From positions 1 to 64,000 of the forward strand of contig WNNJ02000333.1 of assembly GCA_012934845.2 (NCBI GenBank): a DNA stretch of 64,000 nt, in the 5' to 3' direction. Source of the DNA: Pomphorhynchus laevis. Taxonomy: Eukaryota; Acanthocephala; Palaeacanthocephala; Echinorhynchida; Pomphorhynchidae. Below are positions 1 to 13,800 of the stretch, in pieces. The position numbers and the translations under genes are program-made. The notes under the pieces are model-generated. The model had not been told where the DNA came from, made no database searches, and was given only the letters and a program-made list of their open reading frames with translations. How positions within the stretch are numbered: the stretch's first letter is position 1; each line of letters starts with the position of its first letter.

Positions 1-1594
1 AATTATTAATAAATTATTTATTAATTATTAATAATTAATAAATAATTTAATTTATTAAATTAAAATAATTAAATTTAATTAATTTAAATTAATTAACTTA
101 AATTGAACTTAATTCCTGGTTGCTTTGTAAATAATCTAAACATGTCAATGTTTCAACAATATTATTAGTTAATACTAAACTGCTTTTTAATTGTAACATA
201 TAAAGCATTCGATGAAATCATTGCTAAAATTACTAGCTTTGTTAAATGTTACAACTTAATATTCACTCCCAATTAATCGACTTATTAGTCACTTAATGCA
301 TTGCGACTGTTCGTGCGCTTAAAGAAATTCCAAAATGTAAATGAATACCTATAATTTAAACGTCGCTGCATTCATCACCAAAATTTAAAATTATTTGAAC
401 AATTTAAATAATCTTTTTCACTTAAGTAACAAATGAAGTAGTGCTTAAAATTTAATATTTTTGTTAATGTATTTATTTTCCAAATTCATTTTATATCAAT
501 ATTAAAGTAAAAAAAACACTTTTATCGTTTGTGAAATTAATTTAGCGATTATTTTCTTGGTTTGCTTTAAATGAATTTTAATAACCTTAAAGATTTTATA
601 TGCCAGACGTGTTTATAGCTTCTTAGTGTCGCATTTTGGCTTAAATATAGGACGACTAAGTAATTGCATGATCCTCACGAAGACAATTTAGTCTTTTTGG
701 AATACACATGCAATACAAATTGATTTACACTACTCGAACGGTAACATCCGGTATTGTATTAAGCTAATTGCGAGTTTGCAATTTCATATTATTCAAAAAC
801 GTTTCCACTACTATCAACACAATACCTAGTGCCATTTGTGTTCCTCTAATCGCACATTGTATGATTGTTTATATATGGCTTAAATCTTCTCTTTTTTTTC
901 TTTGTATTTGGCCCGCTGCTATGTTGGGTAGAGGAGTTAGGGGCCGAAACCTGATAGCATAGCAGTTCCTCCTGATGACCTCTAATTCTTATTCTGATAC
1001 AACGTCTGTTATTTATTAGTCAATTCATAAAAATGACGTTTATTTTAAATTTCAATTTTTTATTTTAACTTGATTTAAATTATAGAAAATCTAAAAACAA
1101 TTATTAATTTTATTATTTAATTATTAAATTTTGATTTAGCACTATTATGTTTTTTTTATTTTATAATTATATAAAATACGTAGACTCAGTTAGCTGATTT
1201 AATTTGTTAAGATATCGACTAAGCAGATTACAATCACATTAAAAATCTTGAAACTGGCAATGCCGTGAAAGGTTCTCGAGCTCACGCCTATAGCCACCCT
1301 CTTTTAAAATATCGGTATTAATCTAATAACAAGTGATAAATACCAAATATGACTAAGATTAAATCTTATATAGTTAAAAAACCATAGTTTTCAACTGAAC
1401 GATATTGTCTAAGTTAGTTTAATTATAGCTTTGATTTTTTTGTGTTTAAGTTTTTGATTTTACTTCGTAGATATCAGCAAAATATGGAAAATGTTTAAAT
1501 AATTTTAGCTTTTAATTGGCATAACATTTATTTTAATATTACGATTTTATTTTAATATATGAATAGCGTGCCTCCCGATTAGCACGTACCTTAG
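1..1594. other. AT-rich intronic sequence upstream of the first visible ACC exon
   Basis: This stretch precedes the first recognisable acetyl-CoA carboxylase exon and probably belongs to an intron of that gene, since the exon at 1595 opens with a splice acceptor and starts inside a codon. I found no exon homologous to the preceding part of the enzyme here. The only structured item is a Penelope tail repeat at about 888-1200. The short open frame at 768-962 overlaps that tail and shows no protein family. Confidence 0.5.
888..1200 (+). repeat. Tail of AT-rich Penelope-like element, 5'-truncated copy
   Basis: About 310 bases match the 3' tail found after the open reading frames of the AT-rich Penelope family elsewhere in the window (for example 12985-13262 and 46220-46510). 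Landmarks in order are the GCTGCTATGTT box, the complementary CATAGCAG box, the block CTGATGACCTCTAAT, an AT-rich stretch, and the end box TACGTAGACTCAGTTAGCTG. No coding part is attached, so this is a tail-only insertion, as expected of a 5'-truncated retroelement. Confidence 0.75.
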
Positions 1595-1822
1595 GTATAC
1601 CGAGGGTATATATAGCGGCGAATAGTGGAGCAAGGATTGGAGTATCTGAAAAAATTAAAGATCGATTCAAAATTTCCTGGGTCGACCAGGAAAATCCATC
1701 GAAAGGAATTGATTATCTTTATCTATTAAATGAAGATTTGAATCTTGTTGGTAAAGATACCGTGGAATTGGAGGAAATTGAAAAAGATGGAGAAACACGT
1801 TACAAGATATGCTCAATTCTAG
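1595..1822 (+). CDS. ACC: ACC exon: [16 protein letters not shown] start of carboxyltransferase
   Basis: The acceptor is ACCTTAG before GTATACC; the donor is CTAG before GTATTA. The exon begins inside a glycine codon and ends with one base of the next glycine codon. It encodes the conserved oxyanion-hole region ([11 protein letters not shown]) and the following [10 protein letters not shown] to DLNLVGKD segment, ending KICSIL. Confidence 0.92.
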
Positions 1823-4800
1823 GTATTATCATTATAAATTTTTATAATGCAATATTTATTTTAGATAGTTGATAATGATCCATTGTTGATAAAGAATTAT
1901 TAGAGCTGGTTCAAAAAAGAAACTTTTTATTAATATTTCGCTAATCTTTGTTAGCATCTTCAGAAAATTATAATATGAAGATGCTAACAGAAGTTAGCGA
2001 AATATCAATAAAAAGTTTCTTCTTTGATCCAGTTCCAATAATTCTTTAGCAATATTATTAGTTTAATTGACGGGGGAATGATTAGTTTCATAGATCCGGT
2101 TCCTATAAAATAAACCTTAAATACTTAATCGTAAGGTATTTTCAAGAATTTCTAACTGATTGTAGATAATGATAAAAATGATATAAACTTTGTCATTTCG
2201 TTAGTTTCTTATGTAAAAATGTTTTTAGCTATTTGTTTAATAAATAAAATTTTTAGCTATTTGTCTAATAAATAAGGTTTTTAGCTATTTCAGGTTAGAA
2301 TATGAAGAGTTTTGTATATGTACTGCAGTAATTGAGTAACATCCTTGTTCGTATTTTAAGTGTTAAGCTTTTTACTGAAATATACATCGATACTTCTCTG
2401 CAAAATGGAATGTCAAATTCATTGATGACATGTACAATTAAGCTTCGTTAATAGATTAGCAGAACGTTTTACTTACAGTCATTTTTTGAGTTCATAAAAT
2501 GATTTCCATTTATATAATTTCCAAATATAATTTTGGATTATAAAACTTCGCTTGTTGTAATAGTGTTATTTGTTATATTTTCATTTTATCGTTTCGTGAC
2601 GTTCTGAAGAAGCTCGTTATCAAAAGGAAACATAGATCTCTCTCGATTAGAGTTTTGTTGATAACTTAATAATTTAGATTATTAATTTGTAATTTTTATA
2701 AATAAAATATTCGTATTATAATATATTACCGCTAGATTTAAAGTAGATTATGTTTATATTTAAATGCTTTTAACTTGATGGCTTGTGCATTTTTACAATA
2801 ATAATGATTTTAATGATAATTTTACATCAATTGTAGATTTACACTTATTTTCTCTCTGATATCAACAATCACGCCATTTATAGTCTGTGTTTTGCAAGCA
2901 AACATGTTTTACCTGTGACTTTAATTGCTATTCATGTACAATTTATCTAAGCGGATTTACTTAATGAGCATTGTTTAGTACGTTAGCTCACAGTTGGCAT
3001 TGTTTCAAATATTTAAAAAAAGTTTTTAAAATAATTAACACATAGTGATAATCACAAAGAGATTGATGCATTCTTCTATCAGTTTTTATCGGTGTTATAG
3101 CTGTTTTCGTACCTAACGTCCATTGAAGCTTTAGTATTAAGTAAAAAACGCTTTGTTTTATCAATTAGTAATATTTGTATCGAATGCTGCAAATTAAAGT
3201 GTTAAGGCGGCGATGAAGATATTGGAGTCGAAAATCTCAAAGGCTCTGCTCTTATAGCTGGTGAAACATCACGAGCTTACGATGAAATTCCGACATATAG
3301 TATGGTAAGTAAGATAGTTTATTATTGTTAATTCTGTTTAATCAATTCGTTGTTAATTCAACTAAGTTTAAGTGAAACGCGTTTTCATGTTCCGTTTTTG
3401 AAAAGTATTAAAAGAAACGTTTCACATATCTAAATCATTTTTTTACTTTTATTGCTTTTTAATAAATGAGCATGATGTTTCATGCGGTGAAATTATCAAC
3501 ACTGCATGATGTTTCATGTGGTGTTGGTCATGATGTTCCATGACTAACATTTGATCAACATAATAAAATACCAAACTTGTTTTTTATAAAACAAGATCTG
3601 GAAATAAATGTCATGGTAATAAATCTCTCTTAATAATATATTGTTGCTAAATTCAATTCAACTAATAATAATGTAAAGGAAGACATCAATTTAAATACGT
3701 TGACTTAAGCTTTTTCCTTTTTAACATCTTTACATTCATACATCACGACAATTTTATAATATAAAATATCATCATAGTTAAAATAAATAAGCAATCGGTT
3801 AAAATAGAAATATCTAATAAATCTGACTGAATAAAAAATTAACTTCGTGTATTCGAAATCAAATTAGATAGATATTTGCAACAACTCTCTCTATACATAA
3901 TACTCAATTTATATACTTAAACTTTAGTACTTTGTGGTGTTTTCTTACATCGATCTTTTCGTATAAAAAATCTTAAAAAAGTTTTTTTTTCGCGTAAATC
4001 TTGAAAAATAAATTTTGCGTATAATGCTGAATTTAATATTTACAGTTTACAATATCTGGTTTAAATTTTTATTTAACCATAATTTACTGCTACTTTATCT
4101 AATTTGTATTAATCAAGAGTCTAGATATAATGTCTTTATCCTTATTTTTTACAACAATTATTACATCTACTTTTATACTCCCAACGTAAAATCGAATTAT
4201 ATATAAAAATAATTAAATAATTATTTAATTATTTTTATAATTTAATAAAACGAATTATATTTCGTTTTATTTCTTTCTTGCTTTAAATATAAGGATTTAC
4301 GTTTTAATAAAATTAATTTTATTTATATTAAGGCTACATGATTAGTGTAATATTATAGTTGTTTCAAATCTTTTATTTAATATAAATTTATTTCGCTTCA
4401 ATGACACTTTCAATTACGCTGCATTTTTACATGTATTTTCGTCGTCGTTTTAGCCTTTTATTCAACATGAATTCTAATTAGAATATTAGTTTAAAATTCA
4501 TACTTATAACTTCAGCGTTTGTATCAATCGAAAACTGATTATAAATCAATTTCCAATTTCGGGTATACATTTCCAGATGACCCTAACGTTTAAGATTTAT
4601 CAAATAATTTTCTCATTAAATTGTAATGGAATATACATTATCGGCTTTGGGCATTTTTATTATCCACAATGAGTAAAGGACAAATGGCGTTTCACATTGT
4701 AAATTTTGGATATCGCTGTAGATCTTTTCACGTAACAAAATTAAATTTATTCTCGGGAAAAACAATTGTTTTAAAAATCAACAGTTTCCTTACATTCCTA

Positions 4801-7800
4801 CAACCATGACTTACCTAAAGTCATTACTTCTACATGTGTTTTAAGTTGATATACTTGTACAGTGATTGTTACAATTAAATTTTTGTTGACACTTTACGTG
4901 AAACGTAGGTTATTAGATCAGTAGCTGATAAGGTTCACCGATACTAAAACGTAGCTTTTTGCTGATGGCTTATAGATCGGATTAAAGTAGCGTGCAGTGT
5001 CATCAAAAATTTCAATTGTAACAATGACTTCACAATTAAATTAACTTAAAAATCAGGAACAAACTATAGATGACTATTTTGGTTATTGTAATTGCAAAAA
5101 CAGGTAGAGTTTCAAATTGAAGGTAGAACCTTCCCCTACCAACGCTGATTTAATTTGGAATCAGAAATTATCTCAGTTACAATTGCAAAATGTTAAATAA
5201 AGTATTTTATATAATCTAATTCGACTCGACTGCCAATATAGCAGACGAGTTAAATGATCGTCATCCAGCATTGAAAGAAGCGAAACATTAAAAATCATCA
5301 AAATTTTAAGTTCCACATGTCTTTTAAAATTTCAAAGCTATTTGTATTTGTTACTTGATAAGAGGATGCATCGTTATTTGCTCTACAGCATCTAAGGCGT
5401 GTGAACAATAAGATGCCTTACATCCAATGCATCTACATAATTATTTATACAGCTAATATTTGTTAGATGTGACTCGTAGTAGTTAATATTTTTAAACGAT
5501 TTAAATATATATATATATATTTACCTGTGTAGATCACATGTCGTTCGGTCGGTATCGGCGCCTATCTAGTTAGATTGGGACATCGAACTGTGCAAGTAAA
5601 AAATTCGCACATAATTTTGACAGGATTTAACGCTCTCAACAAAGTACTTGGACGTGAAGTGTATACTAGTAATAACCAGCTTGGTGGTATCAATATCATG
5701 TACAACAATGGAGTTTCGCATTTCGTTGCCAAAGATGATTTCGACGGAATTCGTACTCTAGTAAGGTGGATTTCATATACTCCCTATGTAAGTAAAAATT
5801 TTCAATGTCTTGTTAACTAAGCTTCCTCGTATGTTTCATTTGTAATTCTATATTTTCATTATTCGCCTTTCGCATTGGTTAAATATCGTGATATTTAACC
5901 TATATTTTATTTAAAATTTTAACTTGATGTAAATTAAAATAACTTATATAGCAATTATTAATTATTTATTATTTTATTGTTCGTTATTTAATTATTTGGA
6001 TTTTATTTGCCATTATTTTTAATTTATAAAAATATAAAATACGAGTACTCTCAGTTAGCTGATTTGATACATGCTGATACATCATCAGCATATATCTGGC
6101 CTCGCTGCTATGTTGGTTCGAGGAATAGGAGCCTAAATCTGATTACATAACAGTTCTTTTTGATGATTTCTAATCCTTATTATGATACATCGTCTATTAA
6201 AAATTATTCTATTAATAAAAATTAATTTTTATTTTAAATTTCTATTTTAAATTTTAACTTGATATAAACTGTAAAAAATCGTATATAACAATTATTAATT
6301 ATTTATAATTTTTTATTGATTTATTTTTTAAATTTAATTTAGCAGTATTTTTTAATGTATATATAATATGAAATACGTAGACTTAATTAGCTGATCTGAT
6401 AATATAGTGGAAAATGATTGCAAAAATGCAAATACCGTGTACTTCTCCAATTTAAATATACATTACAACCAAAATCTAATATTTTTTAATGCCAAGGAAT
6501 ATTGTCAGTCTTTTGAAAATATTGCAGGAATATTTGCTTTTGTCGTTAGTATACGCTTTTATTCTAAAACTATAAAATCCATTTAAAGTCTAAAAGACGT
6601 GTTGATCAAGTAATATCTCCGCGAGCGCGATCTACGAATATTTACTTGCCTGTAGAGGTAAAACTATTAATTAATTGATTTTATTGATTGATTAAACAAT
6701 GCAAATTTTCAAGTTTAAATAACCATCATTTTTTCTTTTGCTTTTTACAGTTGTGCTAATTAGCAACCCAGAAAAATTATATTTCAAAACAGTCAAGAAC
6801 ATTTAAATTCGATATTTTGATGACCACTGTCATGTCACCGTTAATGTTTATTTCTTGAGTTATTGAAGTATTTTACGTTCAAAACAAAAAATTTCTGTGT
6901 CACCCATATACAATCGAGTTTTACAGAATTATAAATTAAGATATATTATTATAATTTTAAACATGTTTGAACTTGATCCATTTTAGCAAACTTATTCTTT
7001 TCTTAGAACTCAATCAATAAAAGACCGAAATTATTAACGTTCTTACATTTTATACTGGATAACTATTATTTTGAACACAGCCGTGGTATCCTATTGGATA
7101 GTATGACTGGATGATGACTCAAATTTAATTAGTAAAGAAGCAATCATGACAAACTTTTAAATATCAATTAGATAAAATTGTATCCTTAAGAGGATAATCC
7201 GACTTTACAATATTCGCTACCTTAAGTGACAACTCGTTTTCTTTGATGTTTGCTACAAAAAAACGTCTGCCATGCTAAATATCCACAGATCACTAACTCT
7301 CGGTTATGTCGCCCACCTAACGAGCAGTAGTCGTTTGTATTTTTGATAATATAAGCATAACTTACTAACATTTTCCTATTTGATACTGTTTAATGATAAG
7401 CAAACAATATTTTTATTGATTAACATTGTTGTTTGATTAAATAATATCATTGTTTCTCTTAGGTAAAAAATGCAATTCCTTGTATGATGGTTGGATCAGA
7501 TTCTATTGAAAGACCTGTGGATTTTTACCCCGCTGAAGCCGTGTACAATCCGCGAGATATGATTGCCGGTTGTAGCAAGGGTAAGATGATTCGACATTGC
7601 AATTGGTTTTTTTCAATAAGACCATTTTTACTAATTCTAGACGGTACATGGTATAGCGGATTATTTGATAAAAATTCATTTGATGAAGTAATGGGAGGAT
7701 GGGCTAAAACTGTTATATGTGGTCGAGCTAGGTATTATAGATTTTTATGATTTAATCTAAAATAACGTCTCACATATCACTTGAAGACTTGGTGGCATCG

Positions 7801-10800
7801 CTGTTGGAGTAATCGCAACAGAGACTAGAGGTGTGGAGTTAGAACATCCGGCTGATCCAGCAGATCTGGAATCCAATGCTCGTACAATTCAGCAAGCTGG
7901 TCAAGTGTGGTTTCCAGATTCCTCGTATAAGACCGCACAAGCGATTAAAGATTTTAATAGAGAGGAACTTCCTTTGTTTATACTTGCAAATTGGCGAGGG
8001 TTTTCTGGCGGAATGAAAGGTAAATCTTATTTTAGCAAGCGGCTTGTTGTATATATTTTGTCATTAAATCGATTTCGATTCACTTTTGAACATGAACTAC
8101 ACAATTTGTTGTTTACCAATAGAAACACTTCACAAAACTCAAAATGTTTTAACGCAAACAAACGCTCTTAGACATTTTATATCTAACAACGTATTCACTT
8201 TTGCTTATTAACATGATCTAGATAGTCTTTTTGAAAATGCGTTTTTGGAATAGGTACGTTATAATTTTACAAATTCGTTAGAAGCATAATACCAGTGAGC
8301 ATCAAAAAGTCTTGTTTTTGAAACAAATTTCACTTTCAATCAATAATGTTTCAATTTTGGATATGAGTCTCTCATACTAGTTTTTTCTTTGTTTTAATGT
8401 ATATGCATTAGTTGCTAATTTAATATTATTAATCTAGTGATATAATTAAAAATCATTAGATTTATATTATATGATGCAATTTATTATATAAGGTAATAAA
8501 CTTGTATAATATTGTATAATATATTACACAATATTATATTATTTATCACAAGTAATTTAAATTAGCATTTATTCGCTATTAATTACAAATTGCTATTTTA
8601 AACATATCTACACTAATAAAATATTAATATAATAAAATAATCGCATGAAGTTTAATATTATTATATGACGAATTATCTATTTGAATCATAAAAGCAGTTA
8701 AGTAGACACACTTTATTTTGAATATTATAAATCAAAATTATTAAGAATGCTCAGACATTCGTTGTCGATACATTTATCTTTTATTTATTTATTGTCGATG
8801 CATGTAATTATATCGTTTATTATTTTTGGATTTTACATTAATTTGAAAGCCTTCATCTCATTGGTGTTGTTTAATCGATCGTTTTGGTTTATAAATTATC
8901 GTGTTTTAAAATTTTATTTTTATAATGTTTTGGTAGTAGATCGGTTACGAAATGTGAATGCTAATTAATAAAGAACTGGATGACCACTTTCCCTTTTTTA
9001 CATTCAAGATTCTAATATAAAAATATGAACCTTTGCCATAACATATCAATACGATTTATGTAATTTATATCATTTTAAACGTTTTTTATGTTATAGCTGA
9101 ACAGTAAGTACAATTCGCTTAGCTTAATTTCTTAATTTAATTATCAACACCAGTATTTGTTGACGTACTAATACTTTTAATCAACGATTTTATCATTTAT
9201 TAAATCCATTATTCTTCATCAACGATCGTCTTTTATTCATTTTACACAAACATTTAATGTGGCCAGTATTTTATTAAAGATAAATCGTGTAAAGTATGAT
9301 ACGTGATTGTAGTTTTGAGCTCTTGTTTTTACACCGTTATTGTTTTGTCATTCATTTATTACATTTTCATGAGTTCATGTATACGAAGTGTTTCATTTTA
9401 ATTTTCTTTATGTTGTTGTTTATTATTAATTGTGTTTCATTTTAAAGACATGTACGAACAGATATTAAAATTCGGTGCTATGATTGTTGACAGTCTTCGT
9501 ACTTATCGCCAATCAGTATTTGTGTATTTACCACCAAAATCCGAATTGAGAGGCGGCGCATGGGCCGTAATCGATCCATCAATAAACCCCGACTTTATGG
9601 AAATCCTTGCTGATGAAAATAGCCGTGGTGGTGTGCTTGAGCCTGAAGGTACAATTCAAATACGTTATAGAACTCACGATTTGTATCGAACAATGAACCG
9701 ACTTGATACTTTGTGTGATAAACTATGCCAAGATCCTGATAAATCAGATCAGTTACTTGCAAGACAACGACATTTAGAATCGTTTTATATTCCGGCCACA
9801 ATAATGTTTGCAGACCTTCATGATAGGCCAAATAGAATGCTTAAACAAAATGCTATTAAGGTAACACATTTTGAAATAACTTTATACTATTGTATAAATA
9901 AAATACTATTTTAAATATCTTTTCAGTATAAATAAATTAAAATCTGCATAATTCTAATGTGATTATTTAAAGATGACATTTTTTTTTCACTGTAAAAGCG
10001 ATCGGGGTTCCAATGAGTATCTATATACACAAACCTTTTATTCTTATAACATTACGCTCGTTTTAGTCTTTCAGAATATTTAAAATAAATATTATGAATT
10101 GCGTTTATATTCACAATTTTAATGTTTTTGATAATCACTTTCATACGAAAAGAAATAAATTTCACTTTTCTTATTATAGTGTATTTTTGTTTAGTCTAAC
10201 ATTCACTTATTTTTAAATTTTTGTGTTCAGGAATTCTTGAATTCTAGAACCGGCAAACATAGTTCGTTTGCCTGTTCAATAAATTGTATCATTTAATTAT
10301 TTTCTTTGATTATTTTAATAACGTAGTCTTCTCTATTAACTTATATTAGAATACAATGCGTTATTAAAGTTTCAAATCTTACAACTGACTCTACAGTGAA
10401 ATTAACTTTTGTATCAGTTTTTGATCACTTTGATTTTAGATCACTTTTGAATCAATTGACTTTTGGATCAATTTCGAGAACTAATTGTCATAATTTTGAA
10501 TTATCCGTTAAGTTAAAAAATATGGTATATTTTAGAAAGTTTGATTATGCGTCTGTCTTGCAATGTTTAAACTTATCGGGAATTTCGTGTTTTGTAGCAT
10601 TCGTATTATTCGATAAAGTTGACTTTTTGTTTCCGTAATCTGGGGTTATTGCTTAGTTTTATTCAAATTGATTATTTAACTTTCAGAAAGTAACTATATT
10701 GTATTCGTTTTACGACTATGCGCAAATTTAAATGCATCGTAGATATTTTTTCAATTTGATTATTGGTTATCCCTATTGAATTAACTATTCGCTTAACGGA

Positions 10801-13800
10801 CCTACATGTATCTCGCTTTATCCTGCGACAATAATAGTGATTACATAATTCTCTTGTTTATTTTTATTATGAATAAATGTGAGTAGCTTATGAACGAGTT
10901 ATTCATCATTATTTCTTTTCATGTTTTGTAGTTTATATAATAAATATTAATATTTTTATAATAAAATACAAAAGTTTTAAATCGATAGATTAATTTTAAA
11001 TTAATCGTTAATTGATAATTATTTTTTCAATTTCTGCTTGATAGATTATCAACATTATACTTAAATTAGTGCATTTATGTAGGAAGTTGTTTTCTTGAAC
11101 TAAATGTAAGATACCACAGTTTTAAATTTAATTTTAATTAAATTTAATTTAAAAAATTTAATTAATTTTTTAATTTTTAATTAATCGTTAATTGATAATT
11201 TTTTTTTCAATTAATTTTTGCTCCATTAGATTATCAACTTTATACTTAAATTGGTGCATTTATGTTTTCTTGAACTCAATGTGTTTAAGCCATAAAAATC
11301 AAGTTAAAATAAAATAATTTAAATGGGTCATTGGTCTCAAATGATCAATTAAATTTTATCATCTATTGATGACTAATGAAATAGCTGATTAATTGAAGCA
11401 ATTAAAATTCATACAAAAATCACTTATTTTTAATACTAAATACTTATTTTAGTATTAAATAAGTATATATGCATTTATCTTAATATTAAATACTTATAAA
11501 TACTAATACTTATAATATAAAAAAAGTATAAAACTGCGAAATATTTTTTTTATAAATTTCGTAATTGATTTTAATTTTATTCTAATACGTCACATCCAGT
11601 CAATCTGATAATTTATTATACTTTGAAAACAACTTTTTCTAAATGTATATTATTTAACGTGCTTTCTTTTCATTAAGTGTATCGTTCCTTTTGTAAAGAG
11701 TCGCGTTTTTTTCTACTGGAGATTAAAGAGACGTATATATCAAGACGACTTACTCAGAAGACTTGAAACCTATATGAATCGCAGTGAATTGCTAGAAATT
11801 GTTATAACTTGGTTTGAGGTGAGAATTTATCGTTTTTATCACGGGTACAAGGCATCTAATTTACAGAGTCTATGACGTCCTGAAAGTGGTATATTATTCA
11901 TACTACTATAACCAGGAATTATTTTAATTTCTAGACCATAAGTCAATACGTTTTGTTTAGTAAAAAATCTTGGATGTTTTGTCCATTATTCTGTTTGAAT
12001 AATATTCGGATATTGAATAATATTGAATATAATATTTGGATACCACTGGAATCCAAAATTACATCAAAATTCAATAAAACCTAGGTTCATATGTAGTGCT
12101 TTTAAATGTACATTAAAACCTGTTTTCTGTTTATATGAATAAAATACTTAAAGAAATAAAAGCACACTTCAAAAAATATTTTAAGGTGATCGAAATTAAT
12201 ACTAGTATAAAACACTATTTTAATATTAATTCTACAAAAGAATTTTTAGAACAGACAAAAGGAATAAATTTTCAAATATAAATACATACGATTTTAGTAC
12301 GCTTTATACAAATCTAGATTTAGTAGATATTAAAGAAGCGTTAGTAAAATTAATTAACCTTATATTCGGAAAAAGATATACATATATATGTTGTAATAAT
12401 TATAACGCCTATCTAACAAAAATTAAACCATCAAATAAATATAAATATATGGATAAAATTGAATTAATAAAATCCTTAAGTATTTTGATAAATCAAAATT
12501 ATTTAAAAGTAGGGACATCTATATTTAGACAAGTAAAAGGTGTTCCAATGGGTGGTAATAGTAGCCCAATTATAGCTGACTTGTTTTTAAGCTTTATAGA
12601 ATATGAATTTGTTCATAACTGTGTAAAAAATAAATCTAAATTATATAAATATATGAAATATATGTTTCGATACATTGATGATATATGTGTATTTAATTCT
12701 AATAATTTTTATTCAATTAGTGAACAAATTTATCCAGGAAGCCTTATTCTTAACAAAACCAATATTAATGATTAAGAAGTTGTATATCTAGATATGAACA
12801 TTAAATTAACATTAACTAAAACTACTATTAATTTATATCGTAAAGATGACATATTTAAATTTACAAGAAACATATTTTTTGCATGAGCATTCATGCATAC
12901 CATATAATATAACATCTAATACATTAAATAATGAAATTTTAAGAGGCCGAACATTATTTAATTTTAATGAAAATTAAATAATGTTAAGGAGTAAAGGGCC
13001 GAAACCTGAGAGCATAGCAGTTCCTCCTGATGACCTCTAATCCTTATTCTGATACAATGTCTGTTATTTATTAGTCAATTCATAAAAATGACTTTTATTT
13101 TAAATTTCAATTTTTTATTTAAACTCGATTTAAATTATAAAAAATCTTATAACAATTATTTATTTTGTTATTTAATTATTAAATTTGGATTTAGCATTGT
13201 TATTATGTTTTGTTTATTTAATAATTATATTAAATACGTAGACTCAGTTAGCTGATTTGATTATTGGATACTACTTCGATTTCCGACAATTGATATAATC
13301 TATTAATTATGTATTTGAATTTACCAATTGATTATAAACTTCAATGCCTCTAATTGCTTGCATTATAACTAATTAAAATTTAAAAAGACCTATTGCCTTT
13401 AAGTTTGTAATGAAAAAACGTTTTTGTCTTTATATCGGTTATTTAATTGCGTCAATTTATTTAATGAATTTTACCAATACTCCAAGAGGGGTAATACAGA
13501 ATAGGTCAACTTGATTGTTACATATATAAAGAAAAATATAATTCAACAGCATATATATTATTGAATAACCAATATGATTGGATGGTCTTTACCAGCACGA
13601 AATCAAATATATTTAAAACACCTCCTTTATCTAAACTTTTTTAATTGTAAGAAACTTTTAATCAATGATGAAAAGATCAGTGATTAAAAGTTTCTTAATT
13701 ATAACTACTTACAATTGAAAAAGTTTAAATAAACGAAACGTTTTTAATAAATTTAATTTCGTGCCGGTGAAGAACATCCAATCATATTGGTTATTCAATA

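Noticed and set aside
888-1200. CTGATGACC in the Penelope tail as a hammerhead core
   Set aside because: No GAAA follows with a stem between, and the GAAAC present lies upstream in the wrong order; no consistent fold in other tails.
10396-10638. 80-residue open frame starting [12 protein letters not shown]
   Set aside because: It lies inside an ACC intron, has no family resemblance, no neighbouring exon phases to fit, and composition like the surrounding intron.
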